Origin: DASZUK01 sp035547695
GTDB lineage: Bacteria > Actinomycetota > Acidimicrobiia > Acidimicrobiales > RAAP-2
DNA length: 64,000 nucleotides
Reading direction: 5' to 3'
Assembly (NCBI GenBank): GCA_035547695.1
Contig: DASZUK010000029.1
Span: forward strand, 1 to 64,000
In this document: positions 22,585 through 31,023 of the stretch, one piece after another
How the letters are laid out: each line of letters starts with the position of its first letter
How positions within the stretch are numbered: the stretch's first letter is position 1
Program-made: the position numbers and the translations under genes
The notes under the pieces: model-generated
Seen by the model: the letters and a program-made list of their open reading frames with translations, nothing else
Told to the model about the DNA's origin: nothing
The model's database searches: none

Positions 22585-24300
22585 ATGGCTGCACCCACCA
22601 CGCCTGGGCCCACCACGCCTGGGCCGGCACCCCTCCCCGAGACGGTGGCCGGGCTGGTGCTGGCCCGGGCCGGCGACGACCGGCCGGGGCTGGTGACGGC
22701 GGAGCGGACGTGGACCCACGCCGAGGTGGTGTCGGCGGCGGCGGCCCGGGCGGCCTGGCTGGCCGACCGGCGGCGGCCGGGCCCGTTCCACGTGGCGGTG
22801 CTGCTGGACAACGTGGCGGAGCACGTGCTGTGGCTGCAGGGGGCGGCGCTGGCCGGGGCGGTGGTGGTGGGCGGCAACCCGACCCACCGGGGGGACGAGC
22901 TGGCCAGGGACCTGTCGCACACCGAATGCCAACTGCTGGTGACGTCGACGGAGCACCTGCCGCTGGTGGACGGCCGGCACCTGGGCGAGGCGCTGGGGAC
23001 GGCGTCGGCCGGCAGCGACCGGGTGGTGGTCGTGGACGACCCGGCCGGGAGGGCGGCGGTGGCGGCGTTCGACGGCGCGGCGCCGCCGGACCCGGTGGCG
23101 GCCGGGGTCACCCCGGACAGCCTGGGGTACCTGCTGTTCACGTCGGGGACGTCGGGGGCGCCGAAGGCGTGCCGGTGCACCCAGGGCCGGCTGGCCCGCA
23201 TCGGGGGGATCGTGGCGCAGATGTACGGGCTGACCGCCGACGACGTCTGCTATCTGTCGATGCCGCTGTTCCACTCCAACGCCCTGATGGCCGGGTGGGC
23301 GCCGGCGCTGGCCGGCGGGTCGGCGGCGGCGCTGCCCACCGGCGGCCGGTTCTCGGCGTCGGGGTTCCTGCCGGACGTGCGGCGGTTCAAGGTGACCTAC
23401 TTCAACTACGTCGGGAAGCCGCTGGCCTACATCCTGGCCACCCCGGAACGGCCGGACGACGCCGACAACACCCTGCGGCGGGCGTTCGGCAACGAGGGGG
23501 CCAGCGCGGACGTGGCCCGGTTCGCGGCGCGGTTCGGCTGCACGGTGACCGACGCCTACGGGTCCACCGAGGGCGGGGCCATCGTGCAGCGCACCCCGGA
23601 CACCCCGCCGGGGGCGCTGGGCCGGGCCCCGGAGGGCACGGTGGTGCTGTCGGCGGAGACCGGCCAGGAGTGCCCGCCGGCGGCCTTCGACGCCCACGGC
23701 CGGCTGACCAACGCCGCCGAGGCCATCGGGGAGCTGGTCAGCAAGGGCGGCGCGGCCGGGTTCGAGGGGTACTGGCGCAACGACGAGGCCGAGGCGGCCC
23801 GGCTGCGGGAGGGGTGGTACTGGACCGGCGACCTGGCCTACCGGGACGAGTCCGGGTTCTTCTACTTCGCCGGCCGGGACCACGATTGGCTACGGGTGGA
23901 CGGGGAGAACTTCGCCTCGGCCCCGGTGGAGCGGGTACTGGAGCGGCACCCCGACGTGGTGCTGGCCGCGGTGTACGCGGTGCCGGACCCGGTGGTGGGC
24001 GACCAGGTGATGGCCGCCCTGCAGTTGCGGCCGGGGGCCACGTTCGACCCGACGGGGTTCGCCGGGTTCCTGGCCGCCCAGGATGACCTCGGCACCAAGT
24101 GGGCGCCCCGGTTCGTCCGGCTGGCGGACCAACTGCCGGCGACGGCGACCAACAAGGTGCTGAAGCGGACGCTGCGGGCCGAACGGTGGCGGACGGCCGA
24201 CCCGGTGTGGTGGCAGCCCGAACGCGGGGCCGCCTACACCACGCTGTCCGCCGACGACGCCGACCGGCTGGACGCGGCGGCGGCCGACCGCCCGCTCTGA
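22585..24300 (+). CDS. Acyl-CoA synthetase, FadD17-like
   Basis: A 571-aa adenylate-forming ligase whose sequence follows mycobacterial FadD17: 'FHVAVLLDNVAEHVLWLQGAALAGAVVVGGNP', 'YLLFTSGTSGAPKACRCTQGRLA', 'VCYLSMPLFHSNALMAGWAPALAGG', 'KVTYFNYVGKPLAYILATPE', 'DAYGSTEGGAIVQRT', 'YYWTGDLAYRDESGFFYFAGR' and 'LRVDGENFASAPVE'. FadD17 is assigned to activation of C24/C27 sterol side-chain acids. The first 16 residues repeat Thr-Pro-Gly-Pro. TAGGAGG precedes the ATG by 6 nt. An exact KstR-like operator lies 49 bp upstream. The near-invariant Lys in the last 30 residues ('NKVLKRTL') is present. Confidence 0.9.
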   Translation: MAAPTTPGPTTPGPAPLPETVAGLVLARAGDDRPGLVTAERTWTHAEVVSAAAARAAWLADRRRPGPFHVAVLLDNVAEHVLWLQGAALAGAVVVGGNPTHRGDELARDLSHTECQLLVTSTEHLPLVDGRHLGEALGTASAGSDRVVVVDDPAGRAAVAAFDGAAPPDPVAAGVTPDSLGYLLFTSGTSGAPKACRCTQGRLARIGGIVAQMYGLTADDVCYLSMPLFHSNALMAGWAPALAGGSAAALPTGGRFSASGFLPDVRRFKVTYFNYVGKPLAYILATPERPDDADNTLRRAFGNEGASADVARFAARFGCTVTDAYGSTEGGAIVQRTPDTPPGALGRAPEGTVVLSAETGQECPPAAFDAHGRLTNAAEAIGELVSKGGAAGFEGYWRNDEAEAARLREGWYWTGDLAYRDESGFFYFAGRDHDWLRVDGENFASAPVERVLERHPDVVLAAVYAVPDPVVGDQVMAALQLRPGATFDPTGFAGFLAAQDDLGTKWAPRFVRLADQLPATATNKVLKRTLRAERWRTADPVWWQPERGAAYTTLSADDADRLDAAAADRPL

Positions 24301-24315
24301 GCCGCTCCCCCGCCC

Positions 24316-24339
24316 CCGGCGCCGCCCCCACAGCGCCGG
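24316..24339. terminator. Hairpin between convergent genes
   Basis: CCGGCGC (24316-24322) and GCGCCGG (24333-24339) form a 7-bp stem with a 10-nt loop in the 45-bp gap where the FadD17-like and sedolisin genes converge. There is no T-tract, so termination would rely on the stem alone or on Rho. Confidence 0.4.
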
Positions 24340-24345
24340 CGCGGG

Positions 24346-27078
24346 CTACGAGGTGGCGATGCCGACGATGGGCTTGGCCAGCGCCAGGCTGCCGGCCGAC
24401 CCGTCGAATGTGGCGTCGCCGAAGGTGAAGACACCGCCGTCGGCGGCGACCAGCCAGTAGCCGGCGCCGTCCCCGGTGGCGGCGATGCCGACGATGGGCT
24501 TGGCCAGCGGGAGGGAGGCGGTGGACCCGAAGAAGGCGGCGTCACCGAAGGCGAAGATGCCGCCGTCGGACGCCACCTCCCAGTACCCGTTGCCGTCCGG
24601 GGTGGCGGCGATGCCGACGATGGGCTGGTTGAGGGGCTTGCCGCCCATGGAGCCGAAGAAGGCGGCGTCACCGAAGGCGAAGATGCCGCCGTCGGAGCCG
24701 ACCAGGCGGTAGCCGCCGGCCCCGGCGACGGTGATGGAGAAGGCCGCGGTGGCCGACGGCGGCGGGGCGAACGGGATTGTCGCTGTGGCCCCTGTGCCGA
24801 CGAAGCGGCCGGAGGGGGTGCCGGTGACCTGGACGGAGAAGCTCCAGGTCCCGGCCGTGGTCGGGGTACCGGCGATGGTGCCGGTGGTGGCGTCGAGGGA
24901 CAACCCCGGCGGCAGGGCGCCGCTGGCGACGCCCCAGGTGTACGGGGTGTTGCCGCCGGTGGCCGACAGGGTGGTGGCGTAGGGACGGCCGGCGGAGCCG
25001 CCGGGGAGGGAGGTGGTGGTGATGGCCACCTGGTAGGCCCGCAGCGCACCGGCGAGGACGGCGGCGTTGGGGCTGCCGAGGCCGGTGGCCATGTCGTAGC
25101 CGGGGGTGGCCCGGTAGCAGGGCTGTGTATGTTGCACTGTCCCTGTCACTGTGTAGCTGCAGGTTCGGTTGCCGTGGGTCCCCGGAGGCAGCGCCGATGT
25201 GGCCGACAGGTAGTCGTTGTCGCCGCGGGTGACGTCGGTGAAGGCCGACGGGTCGGACCGGTCGATGGCGTAGAGGGCCGGGGAGACCAGGCCGAGCCGG
25301 CCCTGGGGCACGCCCTGGTCGACGAGGGCGAGCATGGCGGCCCACAGGGGGGCGGCGGCGCTGGTGCCGCCGCTGACGGCCCAGCCCTGGCCACCGTTGG
25401 CGGTCTGGAAGGTGGAGTAGTAGAAGGCGAAGGCGGAGACGTCGGGGACCTCACGGCAGTCGGCCCGGCCTGTTGTGTTGGCGGTGGCACCGCAGGGGGC
25501 GCCGCTGGCGTTGCCGCTGGTGTCGAAGCCGACCTGCCAGGCCGGCATCTGCCAGTTCGACGAGATGCCGCCGGAGCCGACGAGGTTTGTCGGGTACCCT
25601 GTCTCCCGCCCTGTCTGCCCGTCGAAGGGTGAGGCGAAGCCGCTGCCGTCGGCACCGGGCCCGGTGAAGTTCCAGACCCGCTGCGGGATTGTCCGGATTG
25701 TGGCGACCGGGGTTGTGGGCAGGACCAGCGTGGTCCCCCCGACGGCGGTCACGAACGGCTGGCTGGCGGGGTCCTGGAGGGACAGGCCGTACGGTGTGGC
25801 GAGCGGCCCTGTGACGGCGCCGTTGGCCTTCACCTCCGGCAGGTTGGCCTCGGACCCCTCGTCACCGGCGGCCGCCAGCATGGACTGGCCCTGGACGGCC
25901 ATGGCCTGGAAGAGGGGGGCTTCGATCTGGGCGTAGTTGAGGCCGGCGCCGACGAGCTCCTGCTCGGTGCCGGGCCCCCAACTGGTGCTGACCACCTGGG
26001 CCCGGTTCTGCTGCACGATGGCGGCATAGGTGTCGTAGAAGGCGGCGACCCCCGAGGCGGTGTTGCCGAGGTAGAAGAGCACATGGGCGTCGGGGGCGAG
26101 GGACGTCAGCATGTCGAGGTCCAAGGTGGCCTCGTCGGTGCCTGTGGAGTCGGCCAGCGAGGTGCCGCCGTCGACCAGGACCCGTGTCACCTGGGTGTGG
26201 ATGCCGTAGCACTGCTCGAAGGTGGCGAGGTCGGATGTGGAGAAGTCGGCGAGCTCGAACAGGGCCACGGTGGTGCCCTGGCCGAGCTGGCCGGCCTGGT
26301 ACAGGGAGTCGAGCCCGTAGTAGTGGGCGATGTCGGCGGCCGGCAGCACGTCGGCTGTGCTGGTGGCTGTGGGGCAGGCCGCCGGGGCGCCGGGCACCGG
26401 CTCGATGGCGGACGGTCCGTCAATGGCGGCCGCCACGGACTGGCCGGCCCGGTTCGCCCGGACGTCGCCGTGCTGCGGCTGGACCAGGTTGTCGAGGCCG
26501 AGGACGGCGGCCACGGCGGGATGGATGTCGGCCGGCACCTTCGGCGCGGCCGTGTTGGCGTGGACCTGCCGCCCGGACGGCAGGGTGTACCGGTCGATGG
26601 GGGTCTGGAACGCCGACTCGACGGCCGACGCGGGACCGGTGACCGGCAGGTCGAGGCCGTCACCGGTGGCCGTCCCGACGGTCAGGCCCTGGCCCTGCAG
26701 CCAGGAACGGACGGCGGCGAGGGTGTCCGGCGACGGACCGAACTGCGCCTGGACCTGTGTGGCGGTGAGGTAGTGGTGGTACTGCGGCGACGACGGTGTG
26801 GCGACGGCGGTGGCCAGTTGCTCCAGGCCGGTCGGGTCGGAGGGCCGGAGGGCGACCGAAAGGTGGAGGACGGCGGACGGGCTGACGGCGCCGTGCGCGG
26901 TGGCGCCGGCCGGGACCCGGGGAGCGGCCGACGCCGTCGCCACCATCGGTGCGGCCGCCGAGGGGTCGGCGGCACCGGCGACGCCGGCGAGGCCGCCGAC
27001 CGCCAGGGCACCTGCGGCCGCGGCGACGACCGCGGCCCTCCGGACCGACCGAGCCCAACCGTTCACGTCGTGGTGCAT
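24346..27078 (-). CDS. Secreted sedolisin (S53) protease with Ig-like domain and C-terminal 'DGGIFAFGDA' repeats
   Basis: A 910-aa serine-carboxyl peptidase. Signal peptide at residues 1-36 ('RRAAVVAAAAGALAVGGLAGVAGA'). Pro-kumamolisin activation domain: 'SVALRPSDPTGLEQLATAVA', 'YHHYLTATQVQAQFGPS'. The catalytic domain starts about residue 230: the Glu/Asp pair lies in 'TDEATLDLDMLTSLAPDAHV', the serine in 'SGGTSAAAPLWAAM', and a calcium-site-like 'FTDVTRGDNDY' follows. Then a putative Ig-like domain ('PYTWGVASGALPPGLSLDA') and three 48-aa repeats ('GYRLVGSDGGIFAFGDAAFF'). The start is the ATG of 'MHHDVNGWARS'; the longer frame upstream is a shadow. Thr is often ACA, unlike the cytosolic genes around it. 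Confidence 0.92.
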   Translation of the reverse strand: MHHDVNGWARSVRRAAVVAAAAGALAVGGLAGVAGAADPSAAAPMVATASAAPRVPAGATAHGAVSPSAVLHLSVALRPSDPTGLEQLATAVATPSSPQYHHYLTATQVQAQFGPSPDTLAAVRSWLQGQGLTVGTATGDGLDLPVTGPASAVESAFQTPIDRYTLPSGRQVHANTAAPKVPADIHPAVAAVLGLDNLVQPQHGDVRANRAGQSVAAAIDGPSAIEPVPGAPAACPTATSTADVLPAADIAHYYGLDSLYQAGQLGQGTTVALFELADFSTSDLATFEQCYGIHTQVTRVLVDGGTSLADSTGTDEATLDLDMLTSLAPDAHVLFYLGNTASGVAAFYDTYAAIVQQNRAQVVSTSWGPGTEQELVGAGLNYAQIEAPLFQAMAVQGQSMLAAAGDEGSEANLPEVKANGAVTGPLATPYGLSLQDPASQPFVTAVGGTTLVLPTTPVATIRTIPQRVWNFTGPGADGSGFASPFDGQTGRETGYPTNLVGSGGISSNWQMPAWQVGFDTSGNASGAPCGATANTTGRADCREVPDVSAFAFYYSTFQTANGGQGWAVSGGTSAAAPLWAAMLALVDQGVPQGRLGLVSPALYAIDRSDPSAFTDVTRGDNDYLSATSALPPGTHGNRTCSYTVTGTVQHTQPCYRATPGYDMATGLGSPNAAVLAGALRAYQVAITTTSLPGGSAGRPYATTLSATGGNTPYTWGVASGALPPGLSLDATTGTIAGTPTTAGTWSFSVQVTGTPSGRFVGTGATATIPFAPPPSATAAFSITVAGAGGYRLVGSDGGIFAFGDAAFFGSMGGKPLNQPIVGIAATPDGNGYWEVASDGGIFAFGDAAFFGSTASLPLAKPIVGIAATGDGAGYWLVAADGGVFTFGDATFDGSAGSLALAKPIVGIATS

Positions 27079-27125
27079 ACCCGCCTGACTACCACAGGGG
27101 CCGCCGGTCGAGCTACCCGGTCGAG

Positions 27126-28118
27126 CTACACAGAACCGGCAACCGGGGATGGGTCCCCGCTCCCCGACGGGCTGTCCGGCGGGCTGTCCGTCGGGGTGCC
27201 CGGCGGGGTGCCCGGCGGGGAGGTGGACGGGCCGGCCGGCGGGGACCCGGCCCGGCGCCGGCGGACGAACGCCCCCACCGCGACGGCCACCGCGATGGCG
27301 GCGGCGACGCCGAAGGTGATCCACAGGTCCTGTCGGAGGTAGCGGTCGAGGATGTCGAAGACCTTGCCGGACAGGAGGGCGTCGGCGCCGTTGGCGGCGG
27401 CACGGGACACCGACACGGTGCGGGCGATGGCCAGGGCGACGAAGGCCGCGGCGGTGGTGGCCACGGTGCAGGCGGCCCCGCCGAACAGCACCCGCCACCG
27501 CCTGGGGGCGACGAGCAGGGCGGCGGCGGCGAGGGCGACGGCGAGGCCGCCGAGCAGCCACTGGGCGTCGACCACGTTGGCGAAGGCGTCGCGGGCCTCG
27601 ACCAGTTGGGCGGAGGTCAGCAGGGTGATCTGCAGCGGGTGCTGGGCGACGAGCCGGTCGAGGGTGGGGACGAGGGGGTGGACGACCGGGCTGTCCACGT
27701 TGTCGAGGAGTGTGGTGACCACCGGGTTGAGCTCGACGACCACCTTCTCGTGGTCCCGGGAGCCGGTGAACACCCGCACCGCGCCCTTCTGGGCGCGACG
27801 GTTGGCCCGGTTCCAGATGCCCTGGAACGACGGCTGGGCCAGCTCGTGCGCCAGAGCCCCCTGGACGGCGGCGCGGGCGGAGCGGGCCGCCGGCAGGGCC
27901 CGGAGCTGGGAGGGCAGGTCGCGGTAGAGGGCGGCGGTGATGTCGACGGCCAGCCGGTCGGTGAACTGTCGGTCCTCCGCCAGGGGGGCCAGGGTGGCCA
28001 CGTAGCGGCCGTTGTCCAGCAGGGTGCGGTGGGCCCAGTGGGCGGTGACGGCGAGAGGGATGCAGATGGCGGCGAGGACGGCGGCCACCCAGGCGGCCAC
28101 CGGGCGCAGGGACTGCAT
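27126..28118 (-). CDS. Membrane protein of unknown function with Pro/Ser-rich tail
   Basis: A 330-aa protein: one N-terminal helix ('VAAWVAAVLAAICIPLAVTA'), an extracytoplasmic domain of about 160 residues ('LLDNGRYVATLAPLAEDRQF', then 'GIWNRANRRAQKGAVRVFTG'), and then three hydrophobic helices. The cytoplasmic tail is basic (RRRRAG) followed by a Pro/Ser/Thr/Gly-rich repeat encoded by direct repeats at about 27170-27240. I know similar unnamed proteins from actinomycetes but no function. It lies 117 bp downstream of ltp2 on the same strand and 47 bp ahead of the sedolisin gene, so it could be read from the steroid operon. Confidence 0.8.
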   Translation of the reverse strand: MQSLRPVAAWVAAVLAAICIPLAVTAHWAHRTLLDNGRYVATLAPLAEDRQFTDRLAVDITAALYRDLPSQLRALPAARSARAAVQGALAHELAQPSFQGIWNRANRRAQKGAVRVFTGSRDHEKVVVELNPVVTTLLDNVDSPVVHPLVPTLDRLVAQHPLQITLLTSAQLVEARDAFANVVDAQWLLGGLAVALAAAALLVAPRRWRVLFGGAACTVATTAAAFVALAIARTVSVSRAAANGADALLSGKVFDILDRYLRQDLWITFGVAAAIAVAVAVGAFVRRRRAGSPPAGPSTSPPGTPPGTPTDSPPDSPSGSGDPSPVAGSV

Positions 28119-28235
28119 CCCTACGATGAAAGCAGACGGCGGAGGTGCGTGCGGCGACCGGTGGGACGACCCCGGTTGCAGTCGGTGGCCCAGCGGCGGG
28201 GCGAACTGGCCGCGACGGCGGCCGGTGGCCGGCGG

Positions 28236-29417
28236 CTACCGGTCGGTGCCGAGGATGAGGCCGCTGGTGGGGACGCCGGTGCCGGCGGTGACCAGGACGT
28301 GGTCGAGGCCGTCGACCTGGTTGACGGAGGTGCCGCGGACCAGCCGGACGCCCTCGGCGATGCCGTTCATGCCGTGCAGGTAGGCCTCGCCGAGCTGGCC
28401 GCCGTGGGTGTTGATGGGGAGGCGGCCGCCGAGCTCGATGGCGCCGTCCCGGATGAAGTCCTTGGCCTCGCCCTTGCCGCAGAACCCGAGCTCCTCCAGT
28501 TGGTAGAGGACGTAGGGGGTGAAGTGGTCGTAGAGGATGGCGGCCTGCATGTCGTCGGGGCCGAGGCCGGAGGTGGCCCACAACTGCCGGGCGACGACGG
28601 CCATCTCGGGGAGGCCGAGGAGGTCGTCGCGGTAGTAGGAGGTCATCATGTCCTGGCCGTCCCCGGACCCCTGGGCGGCGGCCCGGATGACGGCCGGGGC
28701 GTTCGGGAGGTCCCGGGCGCGGTCGAGGGAGGTGACCACCAGGGCCTGGGCCCCGTCGGTCTCCTGGCAGCAGTCGAGGAGGTGGAGGGGCTCCACGATC
28801 CACCGGCTGGCCTGGTGGTCGGCCAGGGTGATGGGCTGCTCGTAGAACCAGGCCTTGGGGTTGGTGGCGGCGTGCCGGCGGTCGGCCACGGCGACCCGGC
28901 CGAGGTCCTCGCTGGTGGTGCCGGTGACGTGCAGGTAGCGCTGGGCGGCCAGGGCGACCCATTGGGCCGGGGTGAGCAGGCCGACCGGGGAGTAGAAGGC
29001 GAACTGGGCGTTCTCGGCGTTGGGGACCGGGGGGCGGCCCTGGACGCCGCCGCCGAACCGGTTGCCGGACCGCTCGTTGAAGGCCCGGTAGCAGACCACC
29101 ACGTCGGCCACCCCGGAGGCGACGGCCAGGGCGGCCTGCTGCACGGTGCCGCAGGCCGCGCCGCCGCCGTAGTGGACACGGCTGAAGAAGGTGAGCTCCC
29201 CGATGCCGAGGGCCCGGGCGATGTCCACGTCGGGGTTGGTGTCGGAGCTGTAGGTGACCATGCCCTGCACGTCGGACGGCGCGAGGCCGGCGTCGCGGAC
29301 GGCGGCGGCCACCGCCTCGCAGGCCAGCCGCAGCTCGGACCGGCCGGAGGCCTTGGAGAACTCGGTGGCCCCGATGCCGGCGATGGCCACCCGGCCGGCG
29401 AAGGCGTGGGTGGTCAT
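28236..29417 (-). CDS. ltp2: Ltp2-like steroid side-chain aldolase (thiolase-fold lipid-transfer protein)
   Basis: A 393-aa thiolase-fold protein with near-continuous similarity to mycobacterial Ltp2: 'IGATEFSKASGRSELRLACEA', 'IARALGIGELTFFSRVHYGGGAACGTVQ', 'VVVCYRAFNERSGNRFG', 'LDCCQETDGAQALVVTS', 'LEELGFCGKGEAKDFI' and 'NTHGGQLGEAYLHGMNGIAEGV'. Ltp2 cleaves the 17-hydroxy-pregnene-20-carboxyl-CoA intermediate to androstenedione and propionyl-CoA, working with the DUF35 domain of ChsH2. The ATG overlaps the chsH1 stop by 4 bp (ATGA). Last gene of the chs operon. Confidence 0.93.
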   Translation of the reverse strand: MTTHAFAGRVAIAGIGATEFSKASGRSELRLACEAVAAAVRDAGLAPSDVQGMVTYSSDTNPDVDIARALGIGELTFFSRVHYGGGAACGTVQQAALAVASGVADVVVCYRAFNERSGNRFGGGVQGRPPVPNAENAQFAFYSPVGLLTPAQWVALAAQRYLHVTGTTSEDLGRVAVADRRHAATNPKAWFYEQPITLADHQASRWIVEPLHLLDCCQETDGAQALVVTSLDRARDLPNAPAVIRAAAQGSGDGQDMMTSYYRDDLLGLPEMAVVARQLWATSGLGPDDMQAAILYDHFTPYVLYQLEELGFCGKGEAKDFIRDGAIELGGRLPINTHGGQLGEAYLHGMNGIAEGVRLVRGTSVNQVDGLDHVLVTAGTGVPTSGLILGTDR

Positions 29418-29866
29418 TGCTGCCCTCCCGCCCCGGGGCCCATGGGGAGGGACACCTTGACGGTGCCGACGACGTGGTCCCCGAGGCTGTTGGCGCCGCG
29501 GAGGGTGACCTCCACCACGCCGCGGTCGCCGTCAGGCTCGGGGCCGAGCTTGTCGGTGACCGAGCCGGTGAAGGTCATGGTGTCGTCGGGGTAGTTGGGG
29601 GCGCCCAGCCGGATGGACACCTCCCGGAGGAGGCCGGCCGGCCCGGTCCAGTCGGTCACGTACCGGCCGACCAGCCCGTTGGTGGTGAGGATGTTCATGA
29701 ACATGTCCTTCGACCCCCGCCGGACGGCCAGCTCGGCGTCGTGGTGGACGTCCTGGTAGTCCCGGCTGGCCAGCGCCCCCGAGACGATCAGGGTCCGGGT
29801 GATCGGCAGGACCAGCTCGTCCAGCCGGTCGCCGACGGCCACGCCGTCGTAGGTGCGGTAGGTCAT
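29414..29866 (-). CDS. chsH1: ChsH1-like MaoC enoyl-CoA hydratase subunit
   Basis: A 150-aa single hotdog domain. 'ITRTLIVSGALASRDYQDVHHDAELAVRRGSKDMFMNILTTNGLV', 'RYVTDWTGPAGLLREVSIRLGAPNYPDDTMTFTG' and 'GANSLGDHVVGTVKVSLP' parallel mycobacterial ChsH1, including the Asp...His catalytic region of the hydratase half. With ChsH2 it hydrates the C17-C20 enoyl-CoA of the shortened side chain. The ATG at 29866 overlaps the chsE1 stop by 4 bp, and its own stop overlaps the ltp2 start, so it is translationally locked between the two. Confidence 0.92.
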   Translation of the reverse strand: MTYRTYDGVAVGDRLDELVLPITRTLIVSGALASRDYQDVHHDAELAVRRGSKDMFMNILTTNGLVGRYVTDWTGPAGLLREVSIRLGAPNYPDDTMTFTGSVTDKLGPEPDGDRGVVEVTLRGANSLGDHVVGTVKVSLPMGPGAGGQQ

Positions 29867-31023
29867 CGCGGCGCCCCCTGCCCCACGCCGGCCGTGTCCA
29901 CCTTGACGCGGGCGGCGATGTGGCGGCCGAGCCGGGACAGATGCCGGCTGGGGCCGCCGAGGAGCAGCTCGATCTGCTTGCCCCACAGGAAGTAGCGGTG
30001 GATGGGGTAGGTGACGTCGGCCCCCATGCCGCCATGGAGGTGCTGGGTGGCGTGCACCACCCGCTGGCCGCGCGCCGCGGCCTGCCACTTGGCCACCGCG
30101 ACGGCCTCGGCCGCGGGCCGGCCGGTGTCGATCCGCCAGGCGGCCTGCCACAGGGTGACCCGCATGGCCTCGATGTCGATGGCGGCGTCGGCGGCCCGCA
30201 GCATGGTGCCCTGGAAGGCGCTGAGCGGGCGGTCGAACTGGTGCCGCTGGTTCAGGTAGTCGGCGGTCTGGGCCAGGGCGGCCTCGCAGGCCCCGACGGC
30301 CAGGGCGGCCAGGGCGGTCCAGGCCGCCTGCAGGGTCCAGTCCAGCGCCGCCTCCCCGTCGCCGGGCCCGGCCACGACGTCGCCGGCGGCGACCGGGGCC
30401 CCGTCCAGGTGGAGGTGGGGATGGACCTCCCGGTTGGTGGTGGTCGCCCGCTCCAGGCCGGCGCCGGGGCCGACGGGGTCCACCAGGGCCAGGACCACCC
30501 CACCCTGGGCGGTGGCCGCCGGCACCAGCACCCGGGCGGCCAGGTGGGCCTGGGGCACCGCCGGTTCGGTACCGGTGAACCGCCAGCCGTCGCCGTCGGG
30601 TTCGGCCCGGACCACCGGCCGGCCGGAGACGCTGTCGGCCGAGCCGGTGAGGGCGGCGGTCAGGAAGGTGTCGCCGGCGACCACCCCGGGGAGCCACCGG
30701 GCGGCGAGGTCGGCGGGGGCGAACCGGCCGACGGGCAGGGCACCGAGGACCAGGGTGGCCCACAGCGGCACCGGGGCCACCTGGCGGCCCTGGGCCTCCA
30801 GCAGCAGGCACAGCTCGGTCAGGCCGAGCCCGCCGCCGCCGTGCTCGGTGGGGACGGCCAAGCCCAGCAGGTCGGCCCGGGCCAGGGCGGCCCACAGCTC
30901 CCGGTCGACGCGGTCGTCGGTCTGCTCGACCACCCGGACCCGGTCGGGGTCCACCAGGCCGCCGAACACCCCGGCGGCGGCCTCGGCCACGGCCAACTGC
31001 TCGTCGGTGAACGTGAAGTCCAT
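29863..31023 (-). CDS. chsE1: ChsE1-like acyl-CoA dehydrogenase subunit (FadE28 type)
   Basis: A 386-aa acyl-CoA dehydrogenase homologue of the divergent FadE28 class: 'MDFTFTDEQLAVAEAAAGVF', 'LCLLLEAQGRQVAPVPLWATLVLGALPV', 'YLNQRHQFDRPLSAFQGTMLRAADA', 'HLHGGMGADVTYPIHRYFLW' and 'LGGPSRHLSRLGRHIA'. In mycobacteria FadE28 pairs with FadE29 as an alpha2beta2 enzyme acting on 3-carbon side-chain steroid-CoA. It starts at an ATG sharing one base with the chsH2 stop (TGATG). The last dozen residues (VDTAGVGQGAPR) come from a short repeated DNA element also found in chsH2. Confidence 0.9.
   Translation of the reverse strand: MDFTFTDEQLAVAEAAAGVFGGLVDPDRVRVVEQTDDRVDRELWAALARADLLGLAVPTEHGGGGLGLTELCLLLEAQGRQVAPVPLWATLVLGALPVGRFAPADLAARWLPGVVAGDTFLTAALTGSADSVSGRPVVRAEPDGDGWRFTGTEPAVPQAHLAARVLVPAATAQGGVVLALVDPVGPGAGLERATTTNREVHPHLHLDGAPVAAGDVVAGPGDGEAALDWTLQAAWTALAALAVGACEAALAQTADYLNQRHQFDRPLSAFQGTMLRAADAAIDIEAMRVTLWQAAWRIDTGRPAAEAVAVAKWQAAARGQRVVHATQHLHGGMGADVTYPIHRYFLWGKQIELLLGGPSRHLSRLGRHIAARVKVDTAGVGQGAPR

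Noticed and set aside
24346..28962. A 1538-codon frame reading into the sedolisin
   Set aside because: The part above 27078 is a low-complexity shadow of the membrane protein and ltp2; the signal peptide after the ATG at 27078 marks the real start.
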